From NCBI GenBank assembly GCA_022510405.1, contig JAFLTP010000020.1, forward strand, positions 1-55,286: a stretch of 55,286 bases of DNA, given 5' to 3'. Below the pieces are notes generated by a model. The model made no database searches, was not told the DNA's origin, and saw nothing but the letters and a program-made list of their open reading frames with translations. The translations under genes and the position numbers were made by a program. The stretch comes from Muribaculaceae bacterium (lineage in GTDB: Bacteria > Bacteroidota > Bacteroidia > Bacteroidales > Muribaculaceae). Positions 26,174 to 34,689 of the stretch are shown piece after piece (the stretch's first letter is position 1; every line of letters begins with the position of its first letter).

Positions 26174-28330
26174 TTAATCTTCTTCAAGAGTTTCAGCGTA
26201 TTCCTTGAGAAGCTTGTCTTGAACGTCACCGGGCACGAGTTCGTAAGAAGAGAACTGCATAGAGAATGAACCTCTACCGCCGGTGATAGAACTCAATGAT
26301 GTAGCGTAGGAAGACATTTCTTTGAGTGGCACTTTGGCATTCAGTTTAAGGATACCACCTTCGGAATCTTGATCCATGATAATACCGCGGCGTCCGTTCA
26401 CATCCTTCATTACGTCACCCATGGTATCGCCAGGAGTGATGATCTCTACGTCATAAACCGGCTCCAGAATCTTTGGATTGGCGGCTTTGAAGGCTTGTGA
26501 GAATGCGTTACGGCCTGCCAAGCGGAAGGAAATTTCATTGGAGTCTACCGGGTGCATCTTGCCGTCATAGATCATAACCCTCACGTCGCGAGCATATGAA
26601 CCGGTGAGAGGTCCTTGTTCCATTCTGTCCATGAGACCCTTAACGATAGCCGGAATAAAGCGTGCATCGATTGCACCACCCACGATACAGTTATAGACTA
26701 CAAGTTTACCACCCCAATCCAAAGGAATTTCCTGTTTGTCACGAACATTCATCTTGTATTCCTGGCTTCCGAATTTGTATGAATCCGGTTCCGGCATACC
26801 TTCTGTGTAAGGTTCAATGATCAAGTGAACTTCACCGAACTGACCGGAACCACCTGATTGTTTCTTGTGGCGATAGTCGGCACGGGCTGCTTTGGTGATA
26901 GTCTCACGATAAGGAATCTTCGGTTCGAAGAATTCAATGGGAAGTTTATCGTTGTTCTCAACACGCCATTTAAGAGTGCGGAGATGGAATTCACCCTGTC
27001 CTTTTACCAATGTCTGTTTCAACTCCTTGCTTTGTTCCACGAGAATTGTGGGATCTTCCTCATGCATACGGGTTAGGATACCCATAAGTTTTTCAGCATC
27101 GCTTTCTGAAGCAGGCTTGATGGCACGGATATAACGGGGTGCCGGATATTTGATGAAGTCGAATTGATAATCGCAGCCTTTTGCATCGAGGGTGTCGCCT
27201 GTGCGAACATCTTTCAATTTAACAGCGGCTCCTATGTCTCCGGCCTTCAATTCATCTGCCGCATTACGTATCTGTCCTGAAACGGTGAAAATCTGAGCGA
27301 AACGTTCCTTGTTGCCACGATTGATATTTTCAAGGTCGTCACCGGCCTTCAGTGTACCGCTCATAACTTTGAAGTAGGATACTTCGCCGATATGTGGCTC
27401 TACGGAAGTTTTGAATACGAATAGAGAAAGAGGACCATTTGCATCGGGTTTAACTTCTACGCCGCAGGTGGTTTCGGGAGCAGCAACTTCTTCGGGAGAA
27501 GGACAGATGTTGCCTAAGAATTCCATCATTCTTCTCACGCCCATATCTTTGGCAGCGCTTACGATGAATACAGGATAAAGATTCCTGTCTACCACACCTT
27601 TGCGCAGACCCTTACGGATTTCGTCTTCTGTGAGAGGTTCGTCAGCGAAATATTTCTCCATCAATTCCTCATCATTTGAAGCAGCAGCTTCAAGGAGGGC
27701 GTCATGCATTTCCTGAGCCTTATCCATTTGGTCAGCCGGGATATCGGAAACTTTTGGTACGCCGCCGTCAGGACCCCATTCATATTTCTTCATAAGGAGC
27801 ACGTCGATCATGGCGTTGAAATTTGATCCCGCATTGATCGGATATTGCACCGGCATTACGTGAGTGCCGAAATGTTCGCGGAGCTGGTCGAGAAGGTTAT
27901 CATAATCCACCTTTTCACCATCCATATGATTGAGGGCGAAGATAACAGGCTTGTTGAGTTTACCGGTGACACGGAAAATATTTTGTGTACCCACTTCCAC
28001 GCCATATTCAGCATTAACCACGATTACCCCTGAATCGCAAACACCGAGGGCTGTGTAAGAGTTGCCTACGAAATCGTCGGCACCCGGACAGTCAACGAAG
28101 TTTAGTTTCTTGCCGTTGAATTCTGCATTGAAAACTGTTGAGAAAACGGAATATCCATATTCCTTTTCCACGGGGAAATAGTCACTCACTGTGTTTCCCG
28201 CTTCGATGTTACCCCTGCGTTTAATCACTCCGCTCTCGAAGAGCATTGATTCCGCAAGGGTGGTTTTGCCTGATCCCTTGGAGCCGATCAAGGCAATGTT
28301 TTTGATTTCGTCAGTTTTATAGACTTTCAT
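26174..28330 (-). CDS. fusA2: EF-G2-type elongation factor paralogue
   Basis: A 718-residue protein with the five EF-G domains in order. The nucleotide site departs from EF-G in ways that predict loss of GTP hydrolysis: the P-loop is GSKGSGKTT, G3 is DCPGADDF (residues 80-87) with Ala84 where EF-G has the catalytic histidine, and G4 is NHMD, not NKMD (134-137). Length and changes agree with Bacteroides EF-G2, a paralogue reported to support translation without GTP hydrolysis during gut colonisation and carbon limitation. It should act on ribosomes in the cytoplasm. It is a single gene facing secA, with its own upstream region. Confidence 0.9.
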   Translation of the reverse strand: MKVYKTDEIKNIALIGSKGSGKTTLAESMLFESGVIKRRGNIEAGNTVSDYFPVEKEYGYSVFSTVFNAEFNGKKLNFVDCPGADDFVGNSYTALGVCDSGVIVVNAEYGVEVGTQNIFRVTGKLNKPVIFALNHMDGEKVDYDNLLDQLREHFGTHVMPVQYPINAGSNFNAMIDVLLMKKYEWGPDGGVPKVSDIPADQMDKAQEMHDALLEAAASNDEELMEKYFADEPLTEDEIRKGLRKGVVDRNLYPVFIVSAAKDMGVRRMMEFLGNICPSPEEVAAPETTCGVEVKPDANGPLSLFVFKTSVEPHIGEVSYFKVMSGTLKAGDDLENINRGNKERFAQIFTVSGQIRNAADELKAGDIGAAVKLKDVRTGDTLDAKGCDYQFDFIKYPAPRYIRAIKPASESDAEKLMGILTRMHEEDPTILVEQSKELKQTLVKGQGEFHLRTLKWRVENNDKLPIEFFEPKIPYRETITKAARADYRHKKQSGGSGQFGEVHLIIEPYTEGMPEPDSYKFGSQEYKMNVRDKQEIPLDWGGKLVVYNCIVGGAIDARFIPAIVKGLMDRMEQGPLTGSYARDVRVMIYDGKMHPVDSNEISFRLAGRNAFSQAFKAANPKILEPVYDVEIITPGDTMGDVMKDVNGRRGIIMDQDSEGGILKLNAKVPLKEMSSYATSLSSITGGRGSFSMQFSSYELVPGDVQDKLLKEYAETLEED

Positions 28331-28406
28331 TTATTTATAGAATTAAGTGAAAATTCATATTGATTGGGGAGAAAGTTGAGGCTTTCCCAAAATTTGTTGC
28401 AATTTA

Positions 28407-28440
28407 CAAAAAATCCGCCACGTTGATGGTCGTGACGGAT
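28407..28440 (-). terminator. Terminator of pulA
   Basis: On the minus strand, a stem ATCCGTCACG/CGTGGCGGAT (one mismatch) with an 8-base loop is followed by TTTTTT. It lies about 30 bases past the pulA stop codon. Confidence 0.88.
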
Positions 28441-28470
28441 ATGTTAGACAACATATTTACTTATTCTTAC

Positions 28471-30486
28471 TTATTCCTTGGCAAGAATCAAAGCTGAATA
28501 GGGTGCAAGTGTCATTTTGCCACCTTTGGCATTACCTAAACCCGCTTGAGGATCTATCTTGCCATCCATAGCAACAATTTTCCAATCTCCTTTTGGTACG
28601 TTAACGCCTTGTGATTCCGAAGCACCATTGAAAACTACCTTTATTTCTTTCCAACTGTCACCATTTGCGTTATCTTTCAAAGAGTAAGAAATCAAATTCG
28701 GTGTCTTTGATGAGTCGATCTTGTCAAACACCAAATGTTTTGCGATATCATCAGTTGATGTCATCCTGAATGCCGGGTGAGCCTTTCTCAAAGCCACAAG
28801 GCCCTTGTAATAATCGAACTGGTCACGATACTTTGACTTGTTTGCCCAGTCGATTGCATTGATGGAGTCCGGACGATTGTAGGAATTATGAACACCTTTC
28901 TTATCCCTGAAAATTTCTTCCCCGGCAAACATAAATGGAGTGCCTTGTGAGGTGAACACTATCGTCTGGGCCAATTTTGCTGCTGCAAGTTGATTCTCTT
29001 CCGGTTCATCTTTCATGGAATGTTTCAATTTGTCGGTGAGGCAAAGATCGTCATGACATGAAATATAATTCACAATCATTTCAGGAGATGAGGCATAGGC
29101 GAATTTAGAATTGTTGCCTTTTGAATAATCCACCTGAGGATGGGCTGTTGCCGCTACGATTCCAATTTTTACAGTTTCCTCAAGGCCAGGTTTCCCGGTT
29201 GCAAAACCTCTGTCGGAAGCATCAGTGTAATGACCCTTCACTGCATCTCTAAGATCGTCGGAAAAGACAGCGATATTCTCCATTTTGCTAACATTCTCTT
29301 TCAAGGCTCTGCGTTCAACAGCCAAAGGTGAGTCGCCGGCAGTCCAACCTTCTCCATATACGAAAATAGAGGGGTTGATTTCTTTCAATTCTTTTGCTAC
29401 CCTGTTCATGGTTTCAGTGTCGTGTATAGCCATGAGATCGAAACGGAAACCGTCGATATGATATTCGTCTGCCCAATATTTTACGGAATTAACTATATAA
29501 TCCTGCATTTGCTGAAGGTCCGAAGCAGTTTCGTTGCCACATCCCGATGCATCGGAATAACTTCCGTCTTCCCTGTGGCGATAATAATATCCCGGTGCTG
29601 TAAGTGAGAAATTGCTTCCGTCATTTTCCGCGGTATGGTTATAAACCACATCCATTATCACCCCGATGCCATTATCATGAAGTGCCTTTACCATTTCCTT
29701 CATTTCGGCCACGCGTGAAGCCGGATTTTCGGGATTTGTGGAATAGGAACCTTCGGGTGCATTATAATTTTGAGGGTCATAACCCCAATTATAGATATTT
29801 TCTTGTAGATTAGCTTCATCTACTGAATTATAGTCATAACTGGGAAGTATATGAACATGGGTGACGCCAAGTTCTTTCAAATGGTCGATACCGGTCTTTT
29901 CACCCGATGGTGAAATAGTGCCTTCTTCAGTGAGAGCAAGGAATTTTCCTTTATTTGTCACTCCCGAAGACGGATGCATGGAAAGGTCTCTATGATGCAT
30001 TTCATACACTATCACATCTGAGAAATTATCCACTTGAGGACCCTTGTCGTTTTCCCAACCTTCAGGATTTGTTTGAGCGAAATCAATAATTGCGGCTCTC
30101 TTCCCATTCACTCCAACGGCTTTCGCCCAAACTCCCGGAGTTTCGTTGAGCCATTTGCCATCGAATTTAATTTTAAAGGTATAGAACTTTCCATAAAGTT
30201 GTTCAGGCACAGAAGTTGTCCAAGTTCCATTCTCTTTATGAAATTCCATCGGAAGGGTCTGAATAGGTTCTCCACCTTTTCCGTGGTCATAAATATTAAC
30301 CACCGCTTCTTGGGCTTCGGGGCTCCAAAGTCTCCAGTGAGTACCGGTTGAATTTACTGTCAATTCCAGGTCTTCTCCGGAATAAGTGGGGTAACTCTTA
30401 AACTTGGCATCATAATTACTCTGGGCTCCGGCTGTTAATCCACCGGATATTAAAACTGCGGCTAACGCCATTGTTTTGATTCTCAT
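28471..30486 (-). CDS. pulA: Type I pullulanase
   Basis: A 671-residue secreted or periplasmic GH13 enzyme that cuts alpha-1,6 bonds in pullulan, glycogen and starch fragments. A signal peptide ends at TAGAQ. A CBM48-like beta domain spans about residues 35-140. The catalytic barrel carries the pullulanase signature YNWGYDP, MDVVYNHT, DGFRFDLM (nucleophile Asp), YGEGW (acid/base Glu) and SCHDD. The C-terminal beta domain is complete. The start ATG overlaps the hepT stop codon as TTATGAGA, so translation may be coupled to the toxin-antitoxin pair upstream. Confidence 0.95.
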   Translation of the reverse strand: MRIKTMALAAVLISGGLTAGAQSNYDAKFKSYPTYSGEDLELTVNSTGTHWRLWSPEAQEAVVNIYDHGKGGEPIQTLPMEFHKENGTWTTSVPEQLYGKFYTFKIKFDGKWLNETPGVWAKAVGVNGKRAAIIDFAQTNPEGWENDKGPQVDNFSDVIVYEMHHRDLSMHPSSGVTNKGKFLALTEEGTISPSGEKTGIDHLKELGVTHVHILPSYDYNSVDEANLQENIYNWGYDPQNYNAPEGSYSTNPENPASRVAEMKEMVKALHDNGIGVIMDVVYNHTAENDGSNFSLTAPGYYYRHREDGSYSDASGCGNETASDLQQMQDYIVNSVKYWADEYHIDGFRFDLMAIHDTETMNRVAKELKEINPSIFVYGEGWTAGDSPLAVERRALKENVSKMENIAVFSDDLRDAVKGHYTDASDRGFATGKPGLEETVKIGIVAATAHPQVDYSKGNNSKFAYASSPEMIVNYISCHDDLCLTDKLKHSMKDEPEENQLAAAKLAQTIVFTSQGTPFMFAGEEIFRDKKGVHNSYNRPDSINAIDWANKSKYRDQFDYYKGLVALRKAHPAFRMTSTDDIAKHLVFDKIDSSKTPNLISYSLKDNANGDSWKEIKVVFNGASESQGVNVPKGDWKIVAMDGKIDPQAGLGNAKGGKMTLAPYSALILAKE

Positions 30487-30902
30487 AATTTATTTTTGTG
30501 ATTTAATTCTATTATTTGGGCCTTGATATTTATTAGGCTGGCATTCCATTGTGGTAAATCTTTTTGAATCACTTCAAATATAATATCGCTATCCAAGTCA
30601 AAATAGCCATGAGCTATTCTATCTCTTAAACGCATTATTTTTTTCCACGGGATTGTAGGATCCTTAATTTCCAGAAACTGAGGAAAAATCTTATCTATCT
30701 TTTTTACCAGTTCCCCTATTGTTTCAAGCATCATGCATGATGCAGCCAATTTTTCAAGAGACTCATCTGAATATAGATATTCTTGTGCTTGAGTGATATT
30801 TTGGTTCCATTTCCTTATTAATTGGTCAGCTTTTAAAATTTGATCAATAAGACCAATTATAATATCATTAGAAGATTCTGATCCCATCTCTTTTAATTTC
30901 AT
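30483..30902 (-). CDS. hepT: HepT-like HEPN toxin
   Basis: A 139-residue all-helical protein of the HEPN/DUF86 class. It has the full catalytic motif R-x4-H-x-Y (R93, H98, Y100 in RDRIAHGY). HepT toxins are RNases that are silenced when the partner MntA adds AMP units to this tyrosine. The gene overlaps mntA by 35 bases from the ATG at 30902, or by 20 if the ATG at 30887 is used. Its stop overlaps the pulA ATG. All motifs are intact, so the module looks functional. Confidence 0.88.
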   Translation of the reverse strand: MKLKEMGSESSNDIIIGLIDQILKADQLIRKWNQNITQAQEYLYSDESLEKLAASCMMLETIGELVKKIDKIFPQFLEIKDPTIPWKKIMRLRDRIAHGYFDLDSDIIFEVIQKDLPQWNASLINIKAQIIELNHKNKL

Positions 30903-31161
30903 TTAGAAGTAAAGGGTTCATATATTCTCTTTTTCTAACTATATCTATCTTGCATTCTAAAAGGTTTTGTAGGAAATCTTCCATCTCCATTATGATAAAA
31001 ATTTTAGGAGGCATTTCCACAAAGATATCAAGATCACTTTCAGCTTTGTCATCATCTCGTGCGACTGAACCGAATAAAGATAATGATTTAACACCAAATC
31101 GATTTTTTAATATCTCCTTATTGGCCCTTATAACTTCTATGAAGTGATTCTTTCTTCCCAT
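30868..31161 (-). CDS. mntA: MntA-like nucleotidyltransferase antitoxin
   Basis: A 97-residue minimal nucleotidyltransferase with the motif G-S-x10-D-x-D (FGSVARDDDKAESDLDIFV, about residues 31-48), followed by ECKIDIV with the third acidic residue. In characterised MntA-HepT pairs this enzyme AMPylates the toxin tyrosine. The ATG at 31161 is preceded by an in-frame TTG; the ATG is preferred. It is the first gene of a mntA-hepT-pulA run and is divergent from clpB. Confidence 0.9.
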   Translation of the reverse strand: MGRKNHFIEVIRANKEILKNRFGVKSLSLFGSVARDDDKAESDLDIFVEMPPKIFIIMEMEDFLQNLLECKIDIVRKREYMNPLLLNEIKRDGIRIF

Positions 31162-31230
31162 CAATTACATTTTCTATTATTTTGCGAATATAATGAAAAA
31201 TCCATTTGTTTTATTATCCAGTCTTTGAAA

Positions 31231-31260
31231 GGCAAGAATTAAACTATTTTTAGGCAAGAA
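31231..31260 (+). repeat. Direct repeat GGCAAGAA x 2 upstream of clpB
   Basis: Two identical octamers (31231-31238 and 31253-31260) are 22 bases apart, close to two helical turns, 40 bases before the clpB ATG. They could be a regulator site in the mntA/clpB divergent region. No heat-shock CIRCE element is present. Confidence 0.45.
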
Positions 31261-31300
31261 ATGTTAATAAAGAAGAAAGATTTATAAAGAAATTCGACAT

Positions 31301-33892
31301 ATGAACTTCAATAATTTCACCATTAAATCGCAAGAGGTGATTCAAAAGGCAATCGACCTCACACGCCAGAACGGTCAGCAGCTTATTGAACCGGTTCACA
31401 TTTTAAAGGCAATTATCGGCGAAAGCGAGACCATCGTGAATTTTGTTTTCCAGAAATTGGGTGCTAACCTCAATTCTGTGAATCTGGCTATCGACAAGGA
31501 TATCCAATCCCTCCCAAAAGTTAGTGGGGGAGATGTCACGCTTAGCCGGGAAAGTAACGATGCACTTCAAAAAGCCATTGATTTCTCAAAGTCAATGGGC
31601 GATGAATATGTATCGGTAGAAGCCATCCTTATGGGAATACTTCGTACACGTTGCAAGGCTTCCCAAATCCTAAAAGATGCAGGTGTCACTGAAGATGGAT
31701 TGAAGGCTGCTATCAATGAACTCCGAAAGGGTAATAAAGTTACACAACAAAGTGCTGAAGAATCTTACCAGGCGTTGTCCAAATACGCTATAAATCTTAA
31801 TGACAGGGCCCGTAACGGTAAACTTGATCCTGTGATTGGGCGTGATGAAGAAATCCGTCGTGTGCTCCAGATATTGTCAAGAAGAACCAAGAATAACCCT
31901 ATGCTCGTGGGTGAACCGGGAACAGGTAAAACCGCTATCGCAGAAGGATTGGCCCATCGAATTGTTAGGGGTGACGTTCCGGAAAATCTTAAGAGCAAAC
32001 AAATTTATTCCCTGGATATGGGTGCTTTGGTTGCAGGAGCAAAGTATAAAGGTGAATTTGAGGAAAGACTTAAGGCTATCGTAAATGAAGTGACTCAAAG
32101 TGACGGTGAAATAATCCTGTTTATTGATGAAATCCATACATTGGTTGGAGCGGGTAAAGGTGAAGGTGCAATGGATGCTGCCAATATCCTCAAACCGGCA
32201 CTCGCACGTGGCGAACTCCGTTCTATAGGTGCCACAACCCTTGATGAATATCAAAAATATTTTGAAAAAGACAAGGCTCTTGAACGTCGTTTCCAAAAAG
32301 TAATGGTTGACGAGCCTGATGAGTTAGCCGCCATTTCTATCCTTCGTGGTTTGAAGGAAAGATACGAAAACCACCACAAGGTGCGTATCATGGATGAAGC
32401 AATCATTGCCGCTGTTCAGTTAAGTTGCCGTTACATCACCGACCGTTTCCTGCCTGACAAAGCAATCGACCTTATAGATGAGGCTGCTTCAAAACTTCGT
32501 CTTGAAATGGACTCCATGCCTCAGGCACTTGATGAGGCTTCCCGCAAAATCAAGCAATTAGAAATAGAACGAGAGGCAATCAAGCGTGAAGGTGACGATT
32601 ATAAGATTAAAGAAATTGACGAAGACCTTGCTAACCTTCGTGACACTGAAAAATCTCTTCTTGCCAAATGGAAGGCTGAAAAAGAGGAAATCAATAAAAT
32701 CCAACAAAACAAGATTGATATCGAACAACTCAACCATGAGGCTGAAATAGCGGAAAGAGAAGGTGACTATGCTAAAGTTGCAGAAATCCGTTACAGTAAA
32801 ATCAAACAGAAGGAAGAGGAGATAAAACAATATCAAGAAGACCTCCATAAGATGCAGGGCGAAGGAGCTTTGATAAAAGAAGAGGTAGATGCTGAAGATA
32901 TAGCAGAGATCGTAAGCCGTTGGACAGGAATTCCTGTAAAGAAAATGGCACAAAGTGAGAAAGATAAACTTCTTCACCTCGAAGAGGAACTTCATCATCG
33001 CGTGATAGGTCAGGATGACGCAATCAAGGCAGTGAGCGATGCAGTGCGTAGAAGCCGTGCCGGTCTTAATGATCCTCGCCGTCCTATCGGTTCATTTATT
33101 TTCCTCGGCACCACTGGTGTCGGTAAGACTGAATTGGCCAAGGCTCTTGCGGAATATCTTTTCGACGATGAAGATATGATGACACGTATCGATATGTCGG
33201 AGTATATGGAGAAACATTCTGTTTCTCGACTTGTAGGAGCGCCTCCGGGATATGTTGGATATGAAGAGGGCGGTCAACTCACAGAGGCAGTTCGTCGTAA
33301 ACCTTATAGCGTGGTGCTTTTCGATGAAATCGAGAAAGCCAACCCGGATGTTTTCAATATTCTGCTCCAAGTGCTCGATGACGGTCGTCTCACAGACAAT
33401 AAAGGTCGCTTCATCAACTTTAAGAACACAATCATCATCATGACCTCAAACGAAGGTTCCAACATTATCCGTGAGAATTTCGCGAATATGAAGGAAGGTG
33501 AACGTGAGGAGACTATTTACAAGACAAAACAGGATGTAATGGACCTTCTTAAGATGAAGATTCGTCCTGAGTTCCTCAACCGTATCGATGAGATAGTGAT
33601 GTTCACACCTCTCAACAAGAAGGAAATTCAAGAAATTGTTGACCTCCAGGTTAAAGGTGTTCAAAAGATGCTGGCTTCGAATGGTGTTACTTTGGAAGTT
33701 ACCAAACCTGCCCTTGAACTGCTTGCTGAAGATGGTTACGATCCTGAATTCGGTGCTCGTCCGGTTAAGAGAACAATCCAAAGAATGGTTCTCAATCAAC
33801 TTTCCAAGGATATTCTTTCCCAGAAAGTTAACCGTGAAACCCCGATCAAGATTGACCGTAAAGGTGACGAACTCGTCTTTACCAACGATTAA
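31301..33892 (+). CDS. clpB: ATP-dependent chaperone ClpB
   Basis: An 863-residue AAA+ disaggregase. A Clp N-domain (1-150) is followed by NBD1 with Walker [10 protein letters not shown] (near 205) and Walker [12 protein letters not shown] coiled-coil M-domain spans about 410-525 (rich in EREGD/EEEI). NBD2 has Walker [10 protein letters not shown] (near 608) and VLFDEIEKA. It lacks the ClpP-docking tripeptide of ClpA and ClpX. It rescues aggregated proteins together with DnaK. It is a single gene with its own terminator. The ATG follows a weak promoter-like TTTG...TATTTTTA. Confidence 0.97.
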   Translation: MNFNNFTIKSQEVIQKAIDLTRQNGQQLIEPVHILKAIIGESETIVNFVFQKLGANLNSVNLAIDKDIQSLPKVSGGDVTLSRESNDALQKAIDFSKSMGDEYVSVEAILMGILRTRCKASQILKDAGVTEDGLKAAINELRKGNKVTQQSAEESYQALSKYAINLNDRARNGKLDPVIGRDEEIRRVLQILSRRTKNNPMLVGEPGTGKTAIAEGLAHRIVRGDVPENLKSKQIYSLDMGALVAGAKYKGEFEERLKAIVNEVTQSDGEIILFIDEIHTLVGAGKGEGAMDAANILKPALARGELRSIGATTLDEYQKYFEKDKALERRFQKVMVDEPDELAAISILRGLKERYENHHKVRIMDEAIIAAVQLSCRYITDRFLPDKAIDLIDEAASKLRLEMDSMPQALDEASRKIKQLEIEREAIKREGDDYKIKEIDEDLANLRDTEKSLLAKWKAEKEEINKIQQNKIDIEQLNHEAEIAEREGDYAKVAEIRYSKIKQKEEEIKQYQEDLHKMQGEGALIKEEVDAEDIAEIVSRWTGIPVKKMAQSEKDKLLHLEEELHHRVIGQDDAIKAVSDAVRRSRAGLNDPRRPIGSFIFLGTTGVGKTELAKALAEYLFDDEDMMTRIDMSEYMEKHSVSRLVGAPPGYVGYEEGGQLTEAVRRKPYSVVLFDEIEKANPDVFNILLQVLDDGRLTDNKGRFINFKNTIIIMTSNEGSNIIRENFANMKEGEREETIYKTKQDVMDLLKMKIRPEFLNRIDEIVMFTPLNKKEIQEIVDLQVKGVQKMLASNGVTLEVTKPALELLAEDGYDPEFGARPVKRTIQRMVLNQLSKDILSQKVNRETPIKIDRKGDELVFTND

Positions 33893-33927
33893 ACCTCAAT
33901 TTAAGTTAATATTATATAGGATTAACT

Positions 33928-33962
33928 ACCACCGGTTGGATGGCCGGTGGTTCCTTTTTTTC
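33928..33962 (+). terminator. Terminator of clpB
   Basis: An 8-bp stem (ACCACCGG/CCGGTGGT) with an 8-base loop is followed by TCCTTTTTTTC. It lies 36 bases past the stop codon. Confidence 0.92.
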
Positions 33963-33969
33963 TATAAAA

Positions 33970-34001
33970 TTTGGTGGATGCAAAAATTGGCATTAATTTT
34001 G
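33970..34001 (+). promoter_or_regulatory. Promoter of the thioredoxin-fold protein and its leader
   Basis: TTTG (33970-33973), a 20-base spacer and TAATTTTG (33994-34001) match the Bacteroidetes consensus. The predicted start is near 34008, which leaves about 128 bases before the GTG. Confidence 0.85.
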
Positions 34002-34007
34002 CATCAA

Positions 34008-34135
34008 AATATGTTATACAACACATTTCTTAAACAATTGTTAGGAAATAAGCGTTGTATATATAGAGATAGTTAACGTCTGTAGGGCGCCTGGGTGGCA
34101 CGTAAACAGACTATGTGTAACTAAAACATAATATT
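34008..34135 (+). ncRNA. Structured leader RNA, two consecutive hairpins
   Basis: Hairpin A has an 8-bp outer stem (34015-34022 with 34054-34061), a small internal loop, and a 9-bp inner stem with one G-U pair (34025-34033 with 34041-34049). Hairpin B has an outer stem AGTTA/TAACT (34071-34075, 34118-34122) and an inner stem GTCTGT/ACAGAC (34078-34083, 34106-34111) around a GC-rich core that can pair further. No T-tract follows. I do not recognise a known riboswitch; it could be a cis-regulatory leader or a processed small RNA. Confidence 0.55.
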
Positions 34136-34582
34136 GTGAAAGTTAAGCATTTGATATTCTCGATTGCTGCTTTGGCTTTCCTTTCTTCTGCAATGTCGTT
34201 CGACAAAACACTTGAAGTGGGAAGCAATGCTCCCAAAATCGAGAAAATTGATGGAACTAACGTCGGTTATGACGCTAACTCCGAAACAAAAACAAAAATT
34301 ATTTCTTTCTGGAATCCCAAGAAACCTGCTTCCAGAATAGCAAATAGGAATCTGAGCCGACAATATGGCGAAAATTCCGAACAAAACATCGAATTCATCA
34401 GTATTTGCACCGATAATGATGACGATCTGATGAAAGAAGTGGTGAAAATAGATGGTTTAAACGCGGAAAACGTTTATTCCTGTTCGGAGATATCTCCCCG
34501 AGTTTTTAAAGATTACAATGTAGTGGACTCTCCAAAAGCTTATAAGATATCTCCTGAAGGCAAAATTGTTGAAATTTTATAA
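34136..34582 (+). CDS. Exported thioredoxin-fold protein without catalytic cysteines
   Basis: A 148-residue protein with a signal peptide (about 1-22, ending SSAMSF). Its layout resembles TlpA/AhpC-type thioredoxins: LEVGSNAPKIEKIDG, then IISFWNPKKPASR, then a central EFISIC strand and the cis-proline-like DSPKAY. Where redox-active members have W-x-x-C-x-x-C, this protein has NPKKPAS, so neither cysteine is present. A disulfide exchange role is therefore unlikely; a binding or chaperone role is possible. The start is a GTG directly after a structured leader, and the gene ends at a strong terminator, so it is a single-gene unit. Confidence 0.75.
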   Translation: MKVKHLIFSIAALAFLSSAMSFDKTLEVGSNAPKIEKIDGTNVGYDANSETKTKIISFWNPKKPASRIANRNLSRQYGENSEQNIEFISICTDNDDDLMKEVVKIDGLNAENVYSCSEISPRVFKDYNVVDSPKAYKISPEGKIVEIL

Positions 34583-34600
34583 TTTTCAAATAACTCAATG

Positions 34601-34630
34601 AAAATCCCCGACGAGGGGATTTTTTATTTT
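34601..34630 (+). terminator. Terminator of the thioredoxin-fold gene
   Basis: A 9-bp stem (AAAATCCCC/GGGGATTTT) with a 5-base loop runs into TTTTTTATTTTT. It lies 18 bases past the stop codon. Confidence 0.95.
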
Positions 34631-34643
34631 TGGAAAATTAATT

Positions 34644-34651
34644 TAACTTTG
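34644..34651 (+). promoter_or_regulatory. -7 box of the glucokinase promoter
   Basis: TAACTTTG matches the -7 consensus, 38 bases before the ATG at 34690. A -33 TTTG is not evident because the upstream bases belong to the previous terminator. Confidence 0.55.
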
Positions 34652-34689
34652 TAGATATAACTCATTAATCTTAAAATATCATCATTATC

